DNA of 64,000 nt from Cryptomeria japonica. Its lineage: Eukaryota > Streptophyta > Pinopsida > Cupressales > Cupressaceae. The position numbers and the translations under genes are program-made. The notes beneath the pieces are model-generated. The model saw nothing but the letters and a program-made list of their open reading frames with translations, made no database searches and had not been told where the DNA came from. The stretch is from NCBI RefSeq assembly GCF_030272615.1, contig NC_081415.1, forward strand, positions 631,797,041 through 631,861,040. The letters run 5' to 3'. This document shows, in pieces, positions 50,713 to 61,872 of the stretch; positions within the stretch are counted from its first letter, which is position 1; every line of letters starts with the position of its first letter.

Positions 50713-51849
50713 TTGATGGCAACACTTAGGAAATTTTGACATCTAAGTGTTTTACAACAAAAATATGCCAGAATCAAAATTACTCCCCCTAAGCATATAC
50801 ACTATCCCTTTTGCAGAAAATATAATGTATACTACTTCTTAATAGAAATAACATGAAAGTATACATCAAAACATTCAAAATTTTATACTTCTCCCCCTTT
50901 ACCAACAATGACAACAAAATATTACATATTAACACCTGTGTCATTAGGATTAAAAGAATAAGGGTTTATGACAATAAGGAATAAAACTTGTCAAAAACAG
51001 ATTTGAAGTCCTGCAAAAATTATTTCATAGATAAGGACCAGGATTCAAGTAGGGAGGTTGCCACTTCTTTCTCTATTTGCATCTGGGAGACCTATTCTTC
51101 CATGGCATCTAGTGTGCTAATCTCCCGAGTCACTATTAAAGCATCCAAATTGAGATAACATTTTTGAAGAATCTGCAGCCATGGGAGTAGAACCAGTAGG
51201 AGTTCCTGCAAATCTTGAGTCTGGTTACTTATTTCCAACTCTAATTTGGCAGACTCGATGTGAAACCGGTGAACGGTTTGCCCATAAGTTGTAAAAGAGT
51301 CATATGGCAGCTTGAAGGTACTCATATACAATTGCAAGTCAGTTTGAAGCTTCTGCTTTTGTGCAAGCACATCATCATAGAAGAGATGGGGTTGGCAAAT
51401 CTTACTTAGTAGTAGATTCCCCTCATCTAGAGCATTCCATATATCCTTCTGTGCTTTTTGCAGTTCAGACCAGAGCTCATTAAGCTTCTTCACCAGGGCA
51501 ATGTTGAGAGCCTTTTGATGCTATTTCTTGGCATTTGCCTCTGCTACCTCCTCTAGGCTCTGCACTTGATCATCCACTACGGTGCACAGGAGCTTCAATT
51601 GGGCCAATGATGAGTCAATGCTGGGGAGGATTGTACCAAGTTACAAACCGGTAAGAGTGTCCACCGTAGCTTGAATCACATCTTGCTCCTTTTTCCTCCA
51701 TATCACTTCAAGGCATTCTTGAGCAACCTTGATGCTCTGCAGTAGCTCCATTTCACTTGCAGACTGGAGGTCAAGAGGACTAGTGAGGTCAGCCGGTTTG
51801 ACTTGACTACCAGTTGCCTTAGGAGTCTCCATCTGTTTGCTCTTAGCCG

Positions 51850-52150
51850 CTTCTACTTCCTTGTTCTCCTCCGCCTTCTTCTTCTCCACTTCTTTTCTCT
51901 TTTCCTCTTCCTTATCCTCCTCTGCCTTCTTCTTTTCTGCTTCCTTCCTCTTCTCCTTTGTCTTATCTTTCTCTTCCTTCTTCTTCTTGTCCTCTTCCTT
52001 CTTCTTCTTCTCCTCTTCATCCTTCTTCTTCTTCTTCTTCTCCTCTTCTTTCTTCTTCTTCTCCTCTTCATCCTTCTTCTTCTTCTTCTCCTCTTCTTTC
52101 TTCTTCTTCTCCTCTTCATCCTTCTTCTTCTCCTCTTGCTTCTTTGCTTC
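51850..52150 (-). repeat. Lys/Glu-coding low-complexity tract in ORF2
   Basis: The minus strand encodes blocks such as EEEKKKKDEEEKKKK repeated several times, from AAG/GAG-rich triplets with units of about 36-45 bases. The plus strand is a CTT/CTC polypyrimidine tract whose Ser/Phe-rich frames are artefacts. Such charged tracts usually form long single helices. Confidence 0.85.
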
Positions 52151-53040
52151 CTCCTATTTGTCCTCAGTTTCCTTTTTCTTTACTTCCTATTCTTCCTGCT
52201 TCTCCTGTCCCATTGCTTCCGATGGTGTACCTTGAGCAACATCCTCTCCATCTAGAGCATCGACATCAATAGTGTTGATAGGTTCAGTAACCAGGTTTCC
52301 TTCATTGTCAAACACTTCATCCGGTTCTGTCGCTGTCGGTTCTTGTTCAGCCTTCTAGCTAGCTTGAAGCACTTTATGCATATGAACCATTGTTGTCATA
52401 TGCAGATGAGTGTCTTTTTCAACATCATCAATTCTTCCTTCCAACAACCAGAGTCTTCTTCTTCTGGTGAAGAAGAGTCCTTTATTTTGGGTGATGACAT
52501 CAAATAACTCTGAATTGGACAGGTCAAGAAAGCATTGAGAAAAAACTTTCTCCTTGATTTCCTGTTCTTTCTCTATGGCAATGCGCCATTTATTATCTAA
52601 AGACTTATACATAGAATCCGGTGTCTCAAATCTAATTTCTGAGGGCGACCGGTCATTAGCACATAAATACCTTATAACTTCTATTTCTACTTCTTCTTGT
52701 TCTTCATCATTAAAATCATCAAAATGATCTACCAAACCATTCAACAATTTTCTCCTAATGTTTTTGATAGTTCATTGACAATGTGTCAAAGGCTTGTAGG
52801 AGGAGATGTCAATATTTATCAGTGCCGATGATTTCGGTTCATTCTTTGTCTTTTTCTTTGCTTGTCTTGTCTTCTTAGGTTTTTCCTTAGAGACAGTTTC
52901 TTCTGAGTCTGGTGAGGCATTCGTTGTCTTCCTCTTTCTCTCAAAGACTTTAGCAGGTGCTTCTACCAGTTTCTTCTTTGCAGATGACCGCTTGGTCACT
53001 TTGGGACTGACTGTTGTTACCGGTGCCAATGCCGAAGGCA

Positions 53041-54510
53041 TGTTAAGATCTGATTACTAAGTGAAAAGTACAGATGCCAAGATATCAAGATGAAAGGGGG
53101 GGTGAATCATACAAACTTAATCTTCCATAAAATCAACAGATTCAACCTCGGTAGCTTTAACAGATATATGTAACCAAAACTATAAAACATGTAAACTCAT
53201 AAACAGATAACATCACAACATATTCAACACCAGATTTAACATGGAAACCCAAATAGGGAAAAACCACTGTGGGATTTCTGACCCACTAAGAAATATACTC
53301 TTCTAGAGTATGCTCAGTTAAAAGAAAATACTGTTAAAGATTACAAACACATTGCTAGATGTGACCCAGTTAAGGGATTTCCCTCAGATCTGTTAGGATC
53401 TTCATTTTGTTAGAAGTGACCTTGTCAAAGGATTTCAAACACTCAAGTAGAATGTTACCTTGCTATAGGGTTTTACAAATAAGACTGTTAAGTCCACTTG
53501 GTTAAGAGATTTTCTGTCACTTTACAAAATAACAGTAATAAGAATATATCTGCAACTTTACATCTAAAATGCTAAAGCAGATTCTTATTTGCTCAATACT
53601 TCTTAGTCATAGGACTTATCTTGTCCCTCTGTTGGGCTCTATACTCTGTTAATCAAATAGGTCTACAAGCTTCTATGCTCGGTAATCACTATGTAGCATC
53701 CCTGTGCTTACATTTGCCCGCATACATTGTTTACCAACAATTTCTTATTTATAAACAATTTGCTAACCGCTGAATCTCCTTGATCACATTTCCCATGATC
53801 AATCTTAGCCATCAGATCTCCAAACTTGACCAGATTCAATGCATCTTTCAATCTAAAAACATTTTACTTCACCTTGGAACTTGCATACATTTCTTGGAGC
53901 TTGTGCTAGGGTATTGCAGTTCAATCTGAGCTGTAGATCTTCCTACCGATCTTTCAATGCCATAGATTCTTAACAGAATTTATGCACGGCATACCAATCA
54001 TTTAATCAACTCCAGCTCATCAAATTTATTCATTAAATAATGCTTTTAATCATCCAATGCATTCTGTTACTGCTCAGTTGCAACTTGGTAAATACTAAAC
54101 TTCACTCAGTAGACATTCCGCCTTCATTAACCGATAGCGATAACCTTAGGGTTTACCAACTAGGTTCTTTGCTCGGTGACATAGTATAGTATTAACCTTA
54201 CAATTAACAACATATGTAGGATATCAAAACAATCTAAACATCATGATCTCATCATTGTCTAACTCAGTAATAGTTGCCCATTGAATAACTTATTCCTACC
54301 CTTATTCATCATATTCTTTCTGTGTCTTTTACCGACATCTTAATTCTCTTCAAATCAATCTTCTCAAGATATGGCAACATCATACTGAATTAGAAAATCA
54401 ATTTCTTGACATCAATGACAAAATAATGTTATTAAGATAGTAAACATCCTTAATCAGTTATATCTAGAATCATCAACAACCTTCTCAATATCCTCATTGA
54501 AATGCCAACA
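53041..54510 (-). repeat. Solo LTR B nested in ORF2 of element C
   Basis: A 1,470-bp copia-type LTR; the minus strand begins TGTTGGCATTTC and ends GATCTTAACA. It is flanked by a perfect 5-bp TSD AGGCA (53036-53040 and 54511-54515). It contains the GGTTTTTCCC…GGGTTTCCA block. There is no internal region, so it is the product of LTR-LTR recombination. It aligns over nearly its whole length with 59347-60826. Confidence 0.93.
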
Positions 54511-55650
54511 AGGCACTGCCTTTCCTTTCTTTTCAGGAGGTTCTACAACCGGTGCAACCCTTTCCAGATAGGTGTCAGTTTTCTTTGCCTTGGGATCTAG
54601 GGGTGAGGCAATTAGGGTAGAAGCATACCCGTCCAGCATATCATACATCACCTCATAGCCCATAGGCTCCACTTCTTCCTGTCTAGGCTCCACGGCCTCC
54701 ATTATACATTGATCAACTTTGATGATAAAGCAGATATCATCTTCATACTTCTTGACTATATCACTGGATATCCTTGTCCTTAAGCTCATCTTACTCCTAA
54801 ACTCATCAAAGTACTTGTTCAAAACATCAGGGTAGCCGGTTTCGACTGCTTGTAGACTTTCTTTGATCTGCTTTGTAACCGGTTGGTCCACAGGCCACTG
54901 AATGTCTGCCACTCTTGGGAAGTATCCTTGGAAATAAAAGAATAATCCAACCAGTAGCTGACCAAACTTGAACTTCAATGCATTATCCTATTTGATTGAT
55001 TTAAGATTCAACAGGAGTTGCCTTTGCATACCGGTGTAGAGGTTGAATGATGCATCTTCCTTGATCATCCGATAAGCGGCATTTACCGCTACAGCAGATA
55101 CATAGTTAATTCTGCTAGCTGAGAACATCCGGTATCCAATCACCATACATGCATATTTCACAAGGTCATCCTTGATGGAATTAATAGTCATTTCTTGTGA
55201 GTCGCTCATAGAACTGGTGAGCTTGGACATTTCCCTCTTGCTGACCTTCCTTAGGGCTGGCACTTCCCCTGTATTGTAGAAACCAGTGATGGCATGAATA
55301 GCTTGTGGAGTGATATCATACGTTCTCTCCAGGTACATCTTGTCACCATGAACTCTGCTCAGAATAATTCTAATATGGTCATCTATGAAATCTTCCAGGA
55401 AGTAAACCGCATTGTGAAGTTTCTTCTTCTCCAAAATGCTATATTCTAGTTTGATCTTTTTATCTTTCCCACAGAATAGACCTAGCTCTGAATGGGTCAC
55501 AAGAGACCCTAGGTCTTTGATTTTGCAGTCTATATCTTCTACTATAACCCTAGCTGGTACTTGTGACAAAGCATTATATTTTGATTTTGTTTGAATGAAG
55601 TCCATAGAATCGACAGTTGCACTAGAACTATCATGTGATGCGGAAGCCAT

Positions 55651-56096
55651 GACGAAACAGAAAGCTCGAGAAATACCTTTCGAAAATCAAGAATTTAGGG
55701 CTTAGCAAATTCCACTTCGCCTTTCACTTCGTCGGTTGCTGAATCACCGGTTTCAGTTCTTCTCTTGACTATTAGCAATTTGCTTTTGAATCTCCTTCAA
55801 AGTTTCTAAAATTTCTCTAAATCACAGCACAAATCACTATTTCGTCGCTCTACACATGAAAACCTTCTTCGCTTCAAAAAATGATAGTGAGAAATGATTT
55901 GAAAATTCCTTTTAAATATATTCCTCACCTACCACAACTAATGCTCCACCATTAGGGTATAAACCCTAATTTGCCTTTTAGCATTTTTGGTCTTCCACCA
56001 AATGATAGGTATCGTATATTGGTTAAGGTCTTTTATCGGTACAAACTGGGGGTTCGAAACATTTCGCCATTTGCTACCCCTAAGCTTTTCTGATGC
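55651..56096 (-). promoter_or_regulatory. Putative internal promoter and 5' UTR of ORF2
   Basis: 446 bases separate the ORF1 stop from the ORF2 ATG. On the minus strand a TATA-like TATATTTAAAAGG lies at about 55920-55905, roughly 260 bases upstream of the ATG, and is followed by a CT-containing, uAUG-poor leader ending TTTCGTCATGGCTTCC. This layout is that of a plant gene promoter and leader rather than an intercistronic gap. It is inference from sequence only. Confidence 0.45.
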
Positions 56097-57374
56097 TTAG
56101 TTTGCCGATTCCGATATTTTCACACTAGGTGTAGAAACTAGTTCTTCTTGTAACACTACTGGTTTCTTCTTCCAGGTTTTGTTCATATCCACTTGAATGG
56201 TGTCAACATCAATCTTTCCTTCCAGAGTGATCGATATGTCATCCGATATGTTCTTTCTTGATCTACAAAATCTGGCAATGTGACCCGGTTTGTTGCAGTG
56301 ATAGCAGACCAATCCAGGTGCTCTCCAAGGTCCATTATTCATGTTGTGGTTCTTCCTCCTGCATGTTCCAGTAGTGTGACCATGACCATGACAGACCATA
56401 TAGCTTGCTCTCCATTGGGTTGCCGCTTGATAGCCACTGCTTCTTGGCTGATGATTGAAGGCATTAAACCGGTTGTGATTCTGATTCACAAAAGGTTCAG
56501 GACCAAGTCCTTGGGTCCTTTGAGGATATCTTCCAGTGTTATTCATAATAGACCTGCATTCAAATTCTCTATGGCCAAATTTGTTGCATGCATAACAGTT
56601 ACCATTGAATTTATAGGATCTAGGCTTATCATTTAGAAAATAAGGAAAATTATTGTAAGCCTTACTCCTACACACATTGGTAGTATGTCCTTCTTTAAGA
56701 CAGTTAAAGCAAATTGGTTTAAACTTTTGCTTACCTTTATCCTTTGATGCCGATTGTTTCTTTGATGCTCCAACACTTATACTGGAGGTCTCACCTTCCT
56801 CATGACTGGAATAACCAAGTCCATCAGTATTCTTGATAGGTTTGGCAGATTCAAGCTTTTGCTCTAGCTTGACAGTACTCTTGTTGAACTTAGCAAGTAT
56901 TTCCTTTGAATCAGAGAGTTCTTTGGAAATAGCAGCATTTATTTCCATCAGGTTTTCATTCTCAGAGATGGCAATGTTTAGTTCTCCTTGCAAGTCTTCC
57001 TTTTCCACTTTTCTTGCATGGAGTTGAGCAGTTAGGGCACTGATCTCTTGCTTCAGCTTGGAGATCTCATGATCTTTGTCTTTCACCAGATCTTTAGTTT
57101 TCGTCCAGTTCTCAAGCTCTTGACATATTCGGATAGTCAATCCTTCCAACTCCTTTCTTAGTTTGGAGTTTGATTCATTCAGCTTTTCTAGTTCTTGAAT
57201 TAGGGCTTCCATATCCGCTTCATCAGAAGAACTATTTTCAGATAGCTCCATCAGCTTTTCAGCATGTTCTCTCCTCTTTGCTTGAGATGCCTTGTATTTG
57301 ACCATAAGATCATCATAGGCTTTCTCAGACTGAGCGATTTGATGAGTAAGTTCCCTCAATGTGTAATCCTCCAT
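56097..57374 (-). CDS. ORF1 of element C: coiled-coil, zinc-knuckle Gag-like protein
   Basis: An intact 425-residue frame from ATG 57374 (MEDYTLRELTHQ), 36 bases after the PBS; an in-frame TTG 12 bases upstream is a less likely start. Residues ~10-175 are heptad-rich and should form a coiled coil. A Ser/Lys linker follows, then CCHC knuckles at about 222-235 (CFNCLKEGHTTNVC), 260-273 (CYACNKFGHREFEC) and 357-370 (CYHCNKPGHIARFC), plus a fourth at about 325-338 that has Tyr for the first Cys (YMVCHGHGHTTGTC). Position and knuckles point to nucleic-acid binding and RNA packaging as Gag. The copia UBN2 gag domain present in element A is absent. Unlike every other ORF in the window it has no stop codon. 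Confidence 0.85.
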   Translation of the reverse strand: MEDYTLRELTHQIAQSEKAYDDLMVKYKASQAKRREHAEKLMELSENSSSDEADMEALIQELEKLNESNSKLRKELEGLTIRICQELENWTKTKDLVKDKDHEISKLKQEISALTAQLHARKVEKEDLQGELNIAISENENLMEINAAISKELSDSKEILAKFNKSTVKLEQKLESAKPIKNTDGLGYSSHEEGETSSISVGASKKQSASKDKGKQKFKPICFNCLKEGHTTNVCRSKAYNNFPYFLNDKPRSYKFNGNCYACNKFGHREFECRSIMNNTGRYPQRTQGLGPEPFVNQNHNRFNAFNHQPRSSGYQAATQWRASYMVCHGHGHTTGTCRRKNHNMNNGPWRAPGLVCYHCNKPGHIARFCRSRKNISDDISITLEGKIDVDTIQVDMNKTWKKKPVVLQEELVSTPSVKISESAN

Positions 57375-57409
57375 ATCTCTTTCCAAGTGGTTAAACTTAT
57401 AGAAAGGTT

Positions 57410-57422
57410 GGCTCTGATACCA
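57410..57422 (-). other. Primer-binding site of element C (tRNA-iMet)
   Basis: The minus strand reads TGGTATCAGAGCC two bases after the LTR end, the standard perfect match to the 3' end of plant initiator-Met tRNA used by most copia elements. Confidence 0.95.
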
Positions 57423-57424
57423 AT

Positions 57425-58541
57425 TGATGAATACTAAGAGGGGGGTGAATTAGTATGCCAAAAATCTTTGCACTTAAATAGTTTGCAAGACTAACAGTAA
57501 ACCGATAAAATAGTTTAGTAGACAAACCGGTTAGCACACATGCAAACCAAATAGCAAATAATGCATTCACCCACAGAAGTACAAAAACCATAACACAAAA
57601 GATTTTGATGTGGAAACCCAAATGGGAAAAACCACAGTGAGATGGAACTCACAAGTACCTATCTGCAGAATAGGAACCAGACCGGTTAAGGTCATACAAT
57701 GTTCTTTACCAGAACAGATCCTGTTAGGAATCTCAATCTCTGTTAGGAGATAAGTCTGATTAAAGACTACCTTGCTAGATGATTTTAGATCCACAGATGT
57801 GAACCACCTTGTTAGAGGATTTACAAAAGGCTTTTGGGCCTACCTGGTTAAGGGCTACAGACTTGTCGAAGATGTGAGTAATCAACAAGTGAGTGATCTA
57901 GAAAATAGCACAGATTGCTTGGTTAGATCCTTGATAGCTCATTCCTAATGCATTCCAACGTTACTTCAGTCTTCTACACATTCATACTCTCTCTGACTCC
58001 TCAACCACCTTAAACCCTAGCAACAACATTAACTGCAACAACCACCTAAAACCCTAGACATGATGTTCTTATAAAGGAATCTGATTTCATGTCGGTCCAA
58101 TATGATTACAATACAATGTCCTAGGTTCAATGCATCTAGACGTATCTGGTAACTTGAGACAAAAAGCATCGTTAAAGTGTCGGCACTATCAAATAATCGG
58201 TGGATGGTAACTCATCACAAAATGCCAGTTGGTAACTTATCACAAAGTATTACCAGTTCATTCAAAATACTGGTTGCCAGTTTGACAAAATGAAGACTGG
58301 GAAATATGTGTTCTGCTGCTTTGATCCTTCGTGCCGCTTGAGATCCTTGAACCACTTGGGGTCAACATACCGCTTCAGATCGGTAATTACTTTCTGCAAA
58401 ACACCAATAGTCTAAGGACTATAATGCATCATACTGGTTGGAACAATTACTGGTTGAGCATAACTCATACATAAAAGTAGTTTCAATGCAAGTGTGTGTC
58501 CATCAATGACAATCACAACATAATCATCAAAAATGACAACA
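57425..58541 (-). repeat. 5' LTR of element C
   Basis: 1,117 bp; the minus strand begins TGTTGTCATTTTTGATG and ends TATTCATCA. It is immediately followed on the plus strand by the TSD TCCCT. It aligns end to end with 49576-50696. Confidence 0.95.
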
Positions 58542-58546
58542 TCCCT

Positions 58547-58700
58547 CCCAAAGGGAAGGGCTATGGAGTCCATGTCGTGGACTCCACATAGCCACGACTG
58601 TGTGGAGGCCACGCCACGGCTCCACAACCTAGCTCCTCCGTTGGCAGCCCAAGGCGTGAGGTTGGGGTTGAGCCTTGGCTCCCCCACCTCACGTTAAACA
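58547..58700. repeat. GC-rich hairpin island at insertion site of element C
   Basis: About 150 bases of clearly GC-rich sequence in AT-rich surroundings. It contains a perfect 9-bp inverted repeat TGGAGTCCA/TGGACTCCA around TGTCG (58564-58586) and several CCACG/CGTGG words. The other side of the insertion ends in CCCACGTGGG (49560-49569), so the island originally continued across the target site. Confidence 0.6.
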
Positions 58701-59341
58701 ACATTATATATATATTATTTTTTTAATTTTTAACTGTTAAAAGATGAATATAGAAAAAACACAGTCTCACAGAGACTTATTTTTTTTATTTTTATTTTTT
58801 TTCAGAAAATATGGGTTTTCTAATATTTACAATTTCAGGATACCCATATCCAGGAAAGGGAAAATTTCTCTAAAACAAACATCATATTGGCACAATAACA
58901 TTGGTTAACATCCATTTATCCAAACACAAACATATTTCTTAGATTAAAGCTTGAATTTGAAAGCATTAATTTAGAATTTTAACAAATTTGCATTGTAAAC
59001 AGACAACCCAAAAAATTTTGATTTTCAAAACAACCTGAGCAACCAAAATCTAAACTTGAGATGGAAACAAAACGAGAATGTTATGGATTGGAAATAAAAT
59101 TACAACTGTTTCATTTTCCCCAATAGATGAGATTTTTAATCTTCACAAACAAATTTCTTCAAAATCCAAAATAATTTCTTTAAAACAAAGAAGCCAATGA
59201 AATAAACCAGAGGCCTACCTGGTTCAACAATCTTGGCAAGATTGAAGGAGAGCCCAACCTACAAGCTCCAAAAATCCTTTCTTTTGCAAAATCCCCAAAT
59301 TTTTCATTCTCTAAAAAATTATTTTTCAAAATACTCTTCCA
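58701..59341. other. Intergenic, possibly part of LTR F
   Basis: AT-rich sequence with no ORF. If solo LTR B is removed it is contiguous with 60832-61858 and may belong to the same minus-strand LTR (F). I could not find the far end. Confidence 0.35.
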
Positions 59342-59346
59342 AAAAT

Positions 59347-60826
59347 TGTTGGCATCATAATAGAAAGGAGATTGTTGGCATTTCAATAAGGATATTGAGA
59401 AGGTTGTTGGAAATTATTGATATAACTGAAGAAGGATGATTACTGTCTTAATAATATTATTTTGTCATTGATGTCAAGAAATTGATTTTCTGATTCAGTA
59501 TGATGTTGCCATATCTTGAGAAGTATGTTTTGATGAGTATTAAGAGGTCGGTAAGTAACACAGAAATAATGTGATAATGAAGGGGAGAAATAAGTTATTC
59601 AATGGGAAACTATTACCAAGTTAGAAAATGATGAGATCATGTTGTTTTGATTGTCTTGATATCCTACATATATTGTTGATTATAAGTTTAATACTATACT
59701 ATGTCACTGAGAAAAGAACCTAGTCGGTAAACCCTAAGGTTATCGATATTGGTTAAAGAAGACAGAATGTCTACCGAGTGAAGTTCAGCATTAACCGAGT
59801 AACAATTGAGTAATAACATAATGTATTGGATGAATAAAAGCATTATTTAATGAAGGATGCTGATGTGCTAGAGTTGATCAGATGATTGGTATGTCGCACA
59901 AGAAGTTTGTTAAGGATCTACGACAATTGAAAATCAAGAGGAAGATCTACAACATAGATTGAACCGCAATAACCTAGCACAAGTTCCAAGGAAGGAATGC
60001 AAGTTCCAAGGTGAGGTAAAACATTTTTTTAGATCGAAGGATACATTGAACCTAGTCAAGTTTGATGATCTGATGGCTGAGATTGATCATGGGAAATGTG
60101 ATGAAGGAGATTAAGCAGTTAGAAAATGCTTATAAGTAAGGAATTGTTGATGAACAATGTATGTGGGCAAATGTATGCACAATGATGCTACAATAGTATT
60201 CACCGAGCACAGAAGCTTGAAGATCTGATTGAACAACCGATTGAGAAGCCCAACAAGCCCAACAAGGGACAAGATAAGTCTTATGAAAAAATTATTTTTG
60301 AGGACATAGAATCTGCTTTAGCATTTCAGATGTGAAGTTGCAGATATATTTTATTACTGTTATTTATTTTATAAGTGACAGGAAATCTCTTAACCGAGTG
60401 GACTTAACAGTCTTATTTGTAAACCCTCTAACAAGGTAACATTCAAAATGAGTGTTTGAAATCCTTTGACAAGGTCACTTCTAACAAAGTGCAAGACTCT
60501 AACAAGTCTGAGGGAAATCTCTTAACCAAGTCACATCTAACAATGTGTTTGTAATTTGTAACTGGATTAAGCTTTTAACTGAGCATACTCTAGAAGGGTA
60601 TTTTTCTTAGTGGGTCCGAAATCCCATAGTGGTTTTTCCCTATTTGGGTTTCCACGTTCAATCTGGTGTTAAATGTGTTATGATGTTTTAAGTGTATCTG
60701 TTTATGAGTATTCAATGATTTACAGTCATAGTTGCATATCAGTAAAGTCTACCGAGGTTGAATCTAGTGAATATATTGTAGAGTGAAGTTTTATGATTCA
60801 CCCCCCCCCTCTCATCTTATATAACA
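59347..60826 (+). repeat. Solo LTR B, plus orientation
   Basis: A 1,480-bp copia-type LTR beginning TGTTGGCATCATAATAG and ending TTATATAACA, with TSD AAAAT (59342-59346 and 60827-60831). It matches 53041-54510 in reverse complement. It has a short duplication of the first ~25 bases (TGTTGGCAT occurs at 59347 and again ~25 bases on) and lacks about 35 bases near the 3' end. Confidence 0.92.
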
Positions 60827-60831
60827 AAAAT

Positions 60832-61858
60832 ATCCTTCCAAAAATATTTTCAAACCCTAGGTTTAATGCTCAGTTTTTGACCAAAAATCTCCTTTTTAAA
60901 ATAAAAATACTTTTACACAATTTATTTCTAATTTCAAAAAATCAAAATGCCTCTTCCTCATTTAATTTCTAATTTTACAAATTAACACAACTTAACATTT
61001 AAATTTCAAAAATATTATGAAGGCAATATATAAATATATATATTTTTAAAATAAAATCCCCAAATTAATCTTTCACACTTTATCAAAATATATATTAACT
61101 TGTTTTTCTAATTAAAATTGATTTTCTTTAAATAATTAAAATCAACCTTTCTATTTTTAAAAGGCAAAGAGGTTAAATTAATTCAATTTCAAATTAATTT
61201 AAATCTTTCCTTTCCAAAAGCATATTTAAGTAAATTAATCAATTAAAATTAATCATTTAATTGAACTTGCTACTAACTTGAATTGAGCAATTCCAATTAA
61301 CGATTAATCACATAAAAGGAAGCTATTTAATTTAGTCCCCAAAATACTAATGCGTAAACACAAATTAAATCACATTAATTACTAAGGATTAAATACTCAA
61401 ATTAACCACATACAAAACACACAATCCAAGAAAGCCACATAGGCAGACGACCTGCTTACCCAAATAAAGGGAGTACCGACGACGATTGACAATGCTCACT
61501 TGAGCATGACTTTGGTCAAACAAGGGTCTTACGATCACCTAATCCAACTCTAAGGATCACAGAGGTACACTCAAACCTATGAATCCAGGTGGAGATGAAC
61601 CTCGCACCCATGTGGTACTGTACCTGAAAACTCCTGCAACCAAGAGTCATACATGCATACATATATAAATTTAATGAAAGTGTTAGCCCGCGATTAATAA
61701 CATGAAATAGGAGAACTAATAAACTGGCATACAAACTGGTGCGAAACCACATTAACAGGTATGTACTAAAATCAAAAAATCTGACTATAACACTATAATA
61801 TGATAAACTAACCAAGGTCAAACCGAGATTAGAAATTGATTAGGGTAGGGGTACTACA
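60832..61858 (-). repeat. Partial LTR F with polypurine tract
   Basis: The minus strand shows a PPT CCTAGGGGGAAGAA (61872-61859) followed by TGTAGTACCCCTACCC, the look of an internal end joining a 3' LTR. The LTR would run left from 61858 and is interrupted by solo LTR B. Its other end was not identified. Confidence 0.5.
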
Positions 61859-61872
61859 TTCTTCCCCCTAGG

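Larger units (their letters stand above)
51020..55650 (-). pseudogene. ORF2 of element C, large protein of unknown family
   Basis: ATG at 55650 (MASASHDSSSATVDSMDF) sits in a good plant start context. The frame runs to TAA near 51020. Removing solo LTR B (53041-54510) and one TSD rejoins it in frame (…KGKAVP then SALAPVTTV…), giving about 1,030 codons. Layout: predicted globular N-terminal part of about 400 residues (e.g. GDKMYLERTYDITPQAIHAI, GYRMFSASRINYVSAVAVNA); a basic Ser/Lys linker (KRSSAKKKL, KPKKTRQAKKKTK); a second helical part with LCANDRSPSEIRFETPDS; about 100 residues of almost pure Lys/Glu (51850-52150); and a C-terminal helical region (51640-51020). Eight or so nonsense codons (e.g. 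54988, 52772, 52355, 51641, 51092) but no frameshift occur. I do not recognise the family; extra ORFs of plant LTR elements are the nearest analogy. Confidence 0.75.
49576..58541 (-). mobile_element. Complete non-autonomous copia-type element C
   Basis: An 8,966-bp insertion on the minus strand with LTRs 57425-58541 and 49576-50696, TSD TCCCT (49571-49575 and 58542-58546), a perfect initiator-Met PBS (57422-57410) and a PPT (50712-50697). LTR type, PBS and PPT are copia-like. The interior codes for ORF1 (coiled coil plus zinc knuckles) and ORF2 (about 1,030 codons, unknown), and I find no protease, integrase, RT or RNase H. It would need enzymes from an autonomous relative. A 1,470-bp solo LTR (B) is nested in ORF2. 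Confidence 0.93.

Noticed and set aside
51803-52272. Plus-strand Ser/Phe/Leu-rich frames
   Set aside because: They are the antisense of the Lys/Glu tract of ORF2 in element C.
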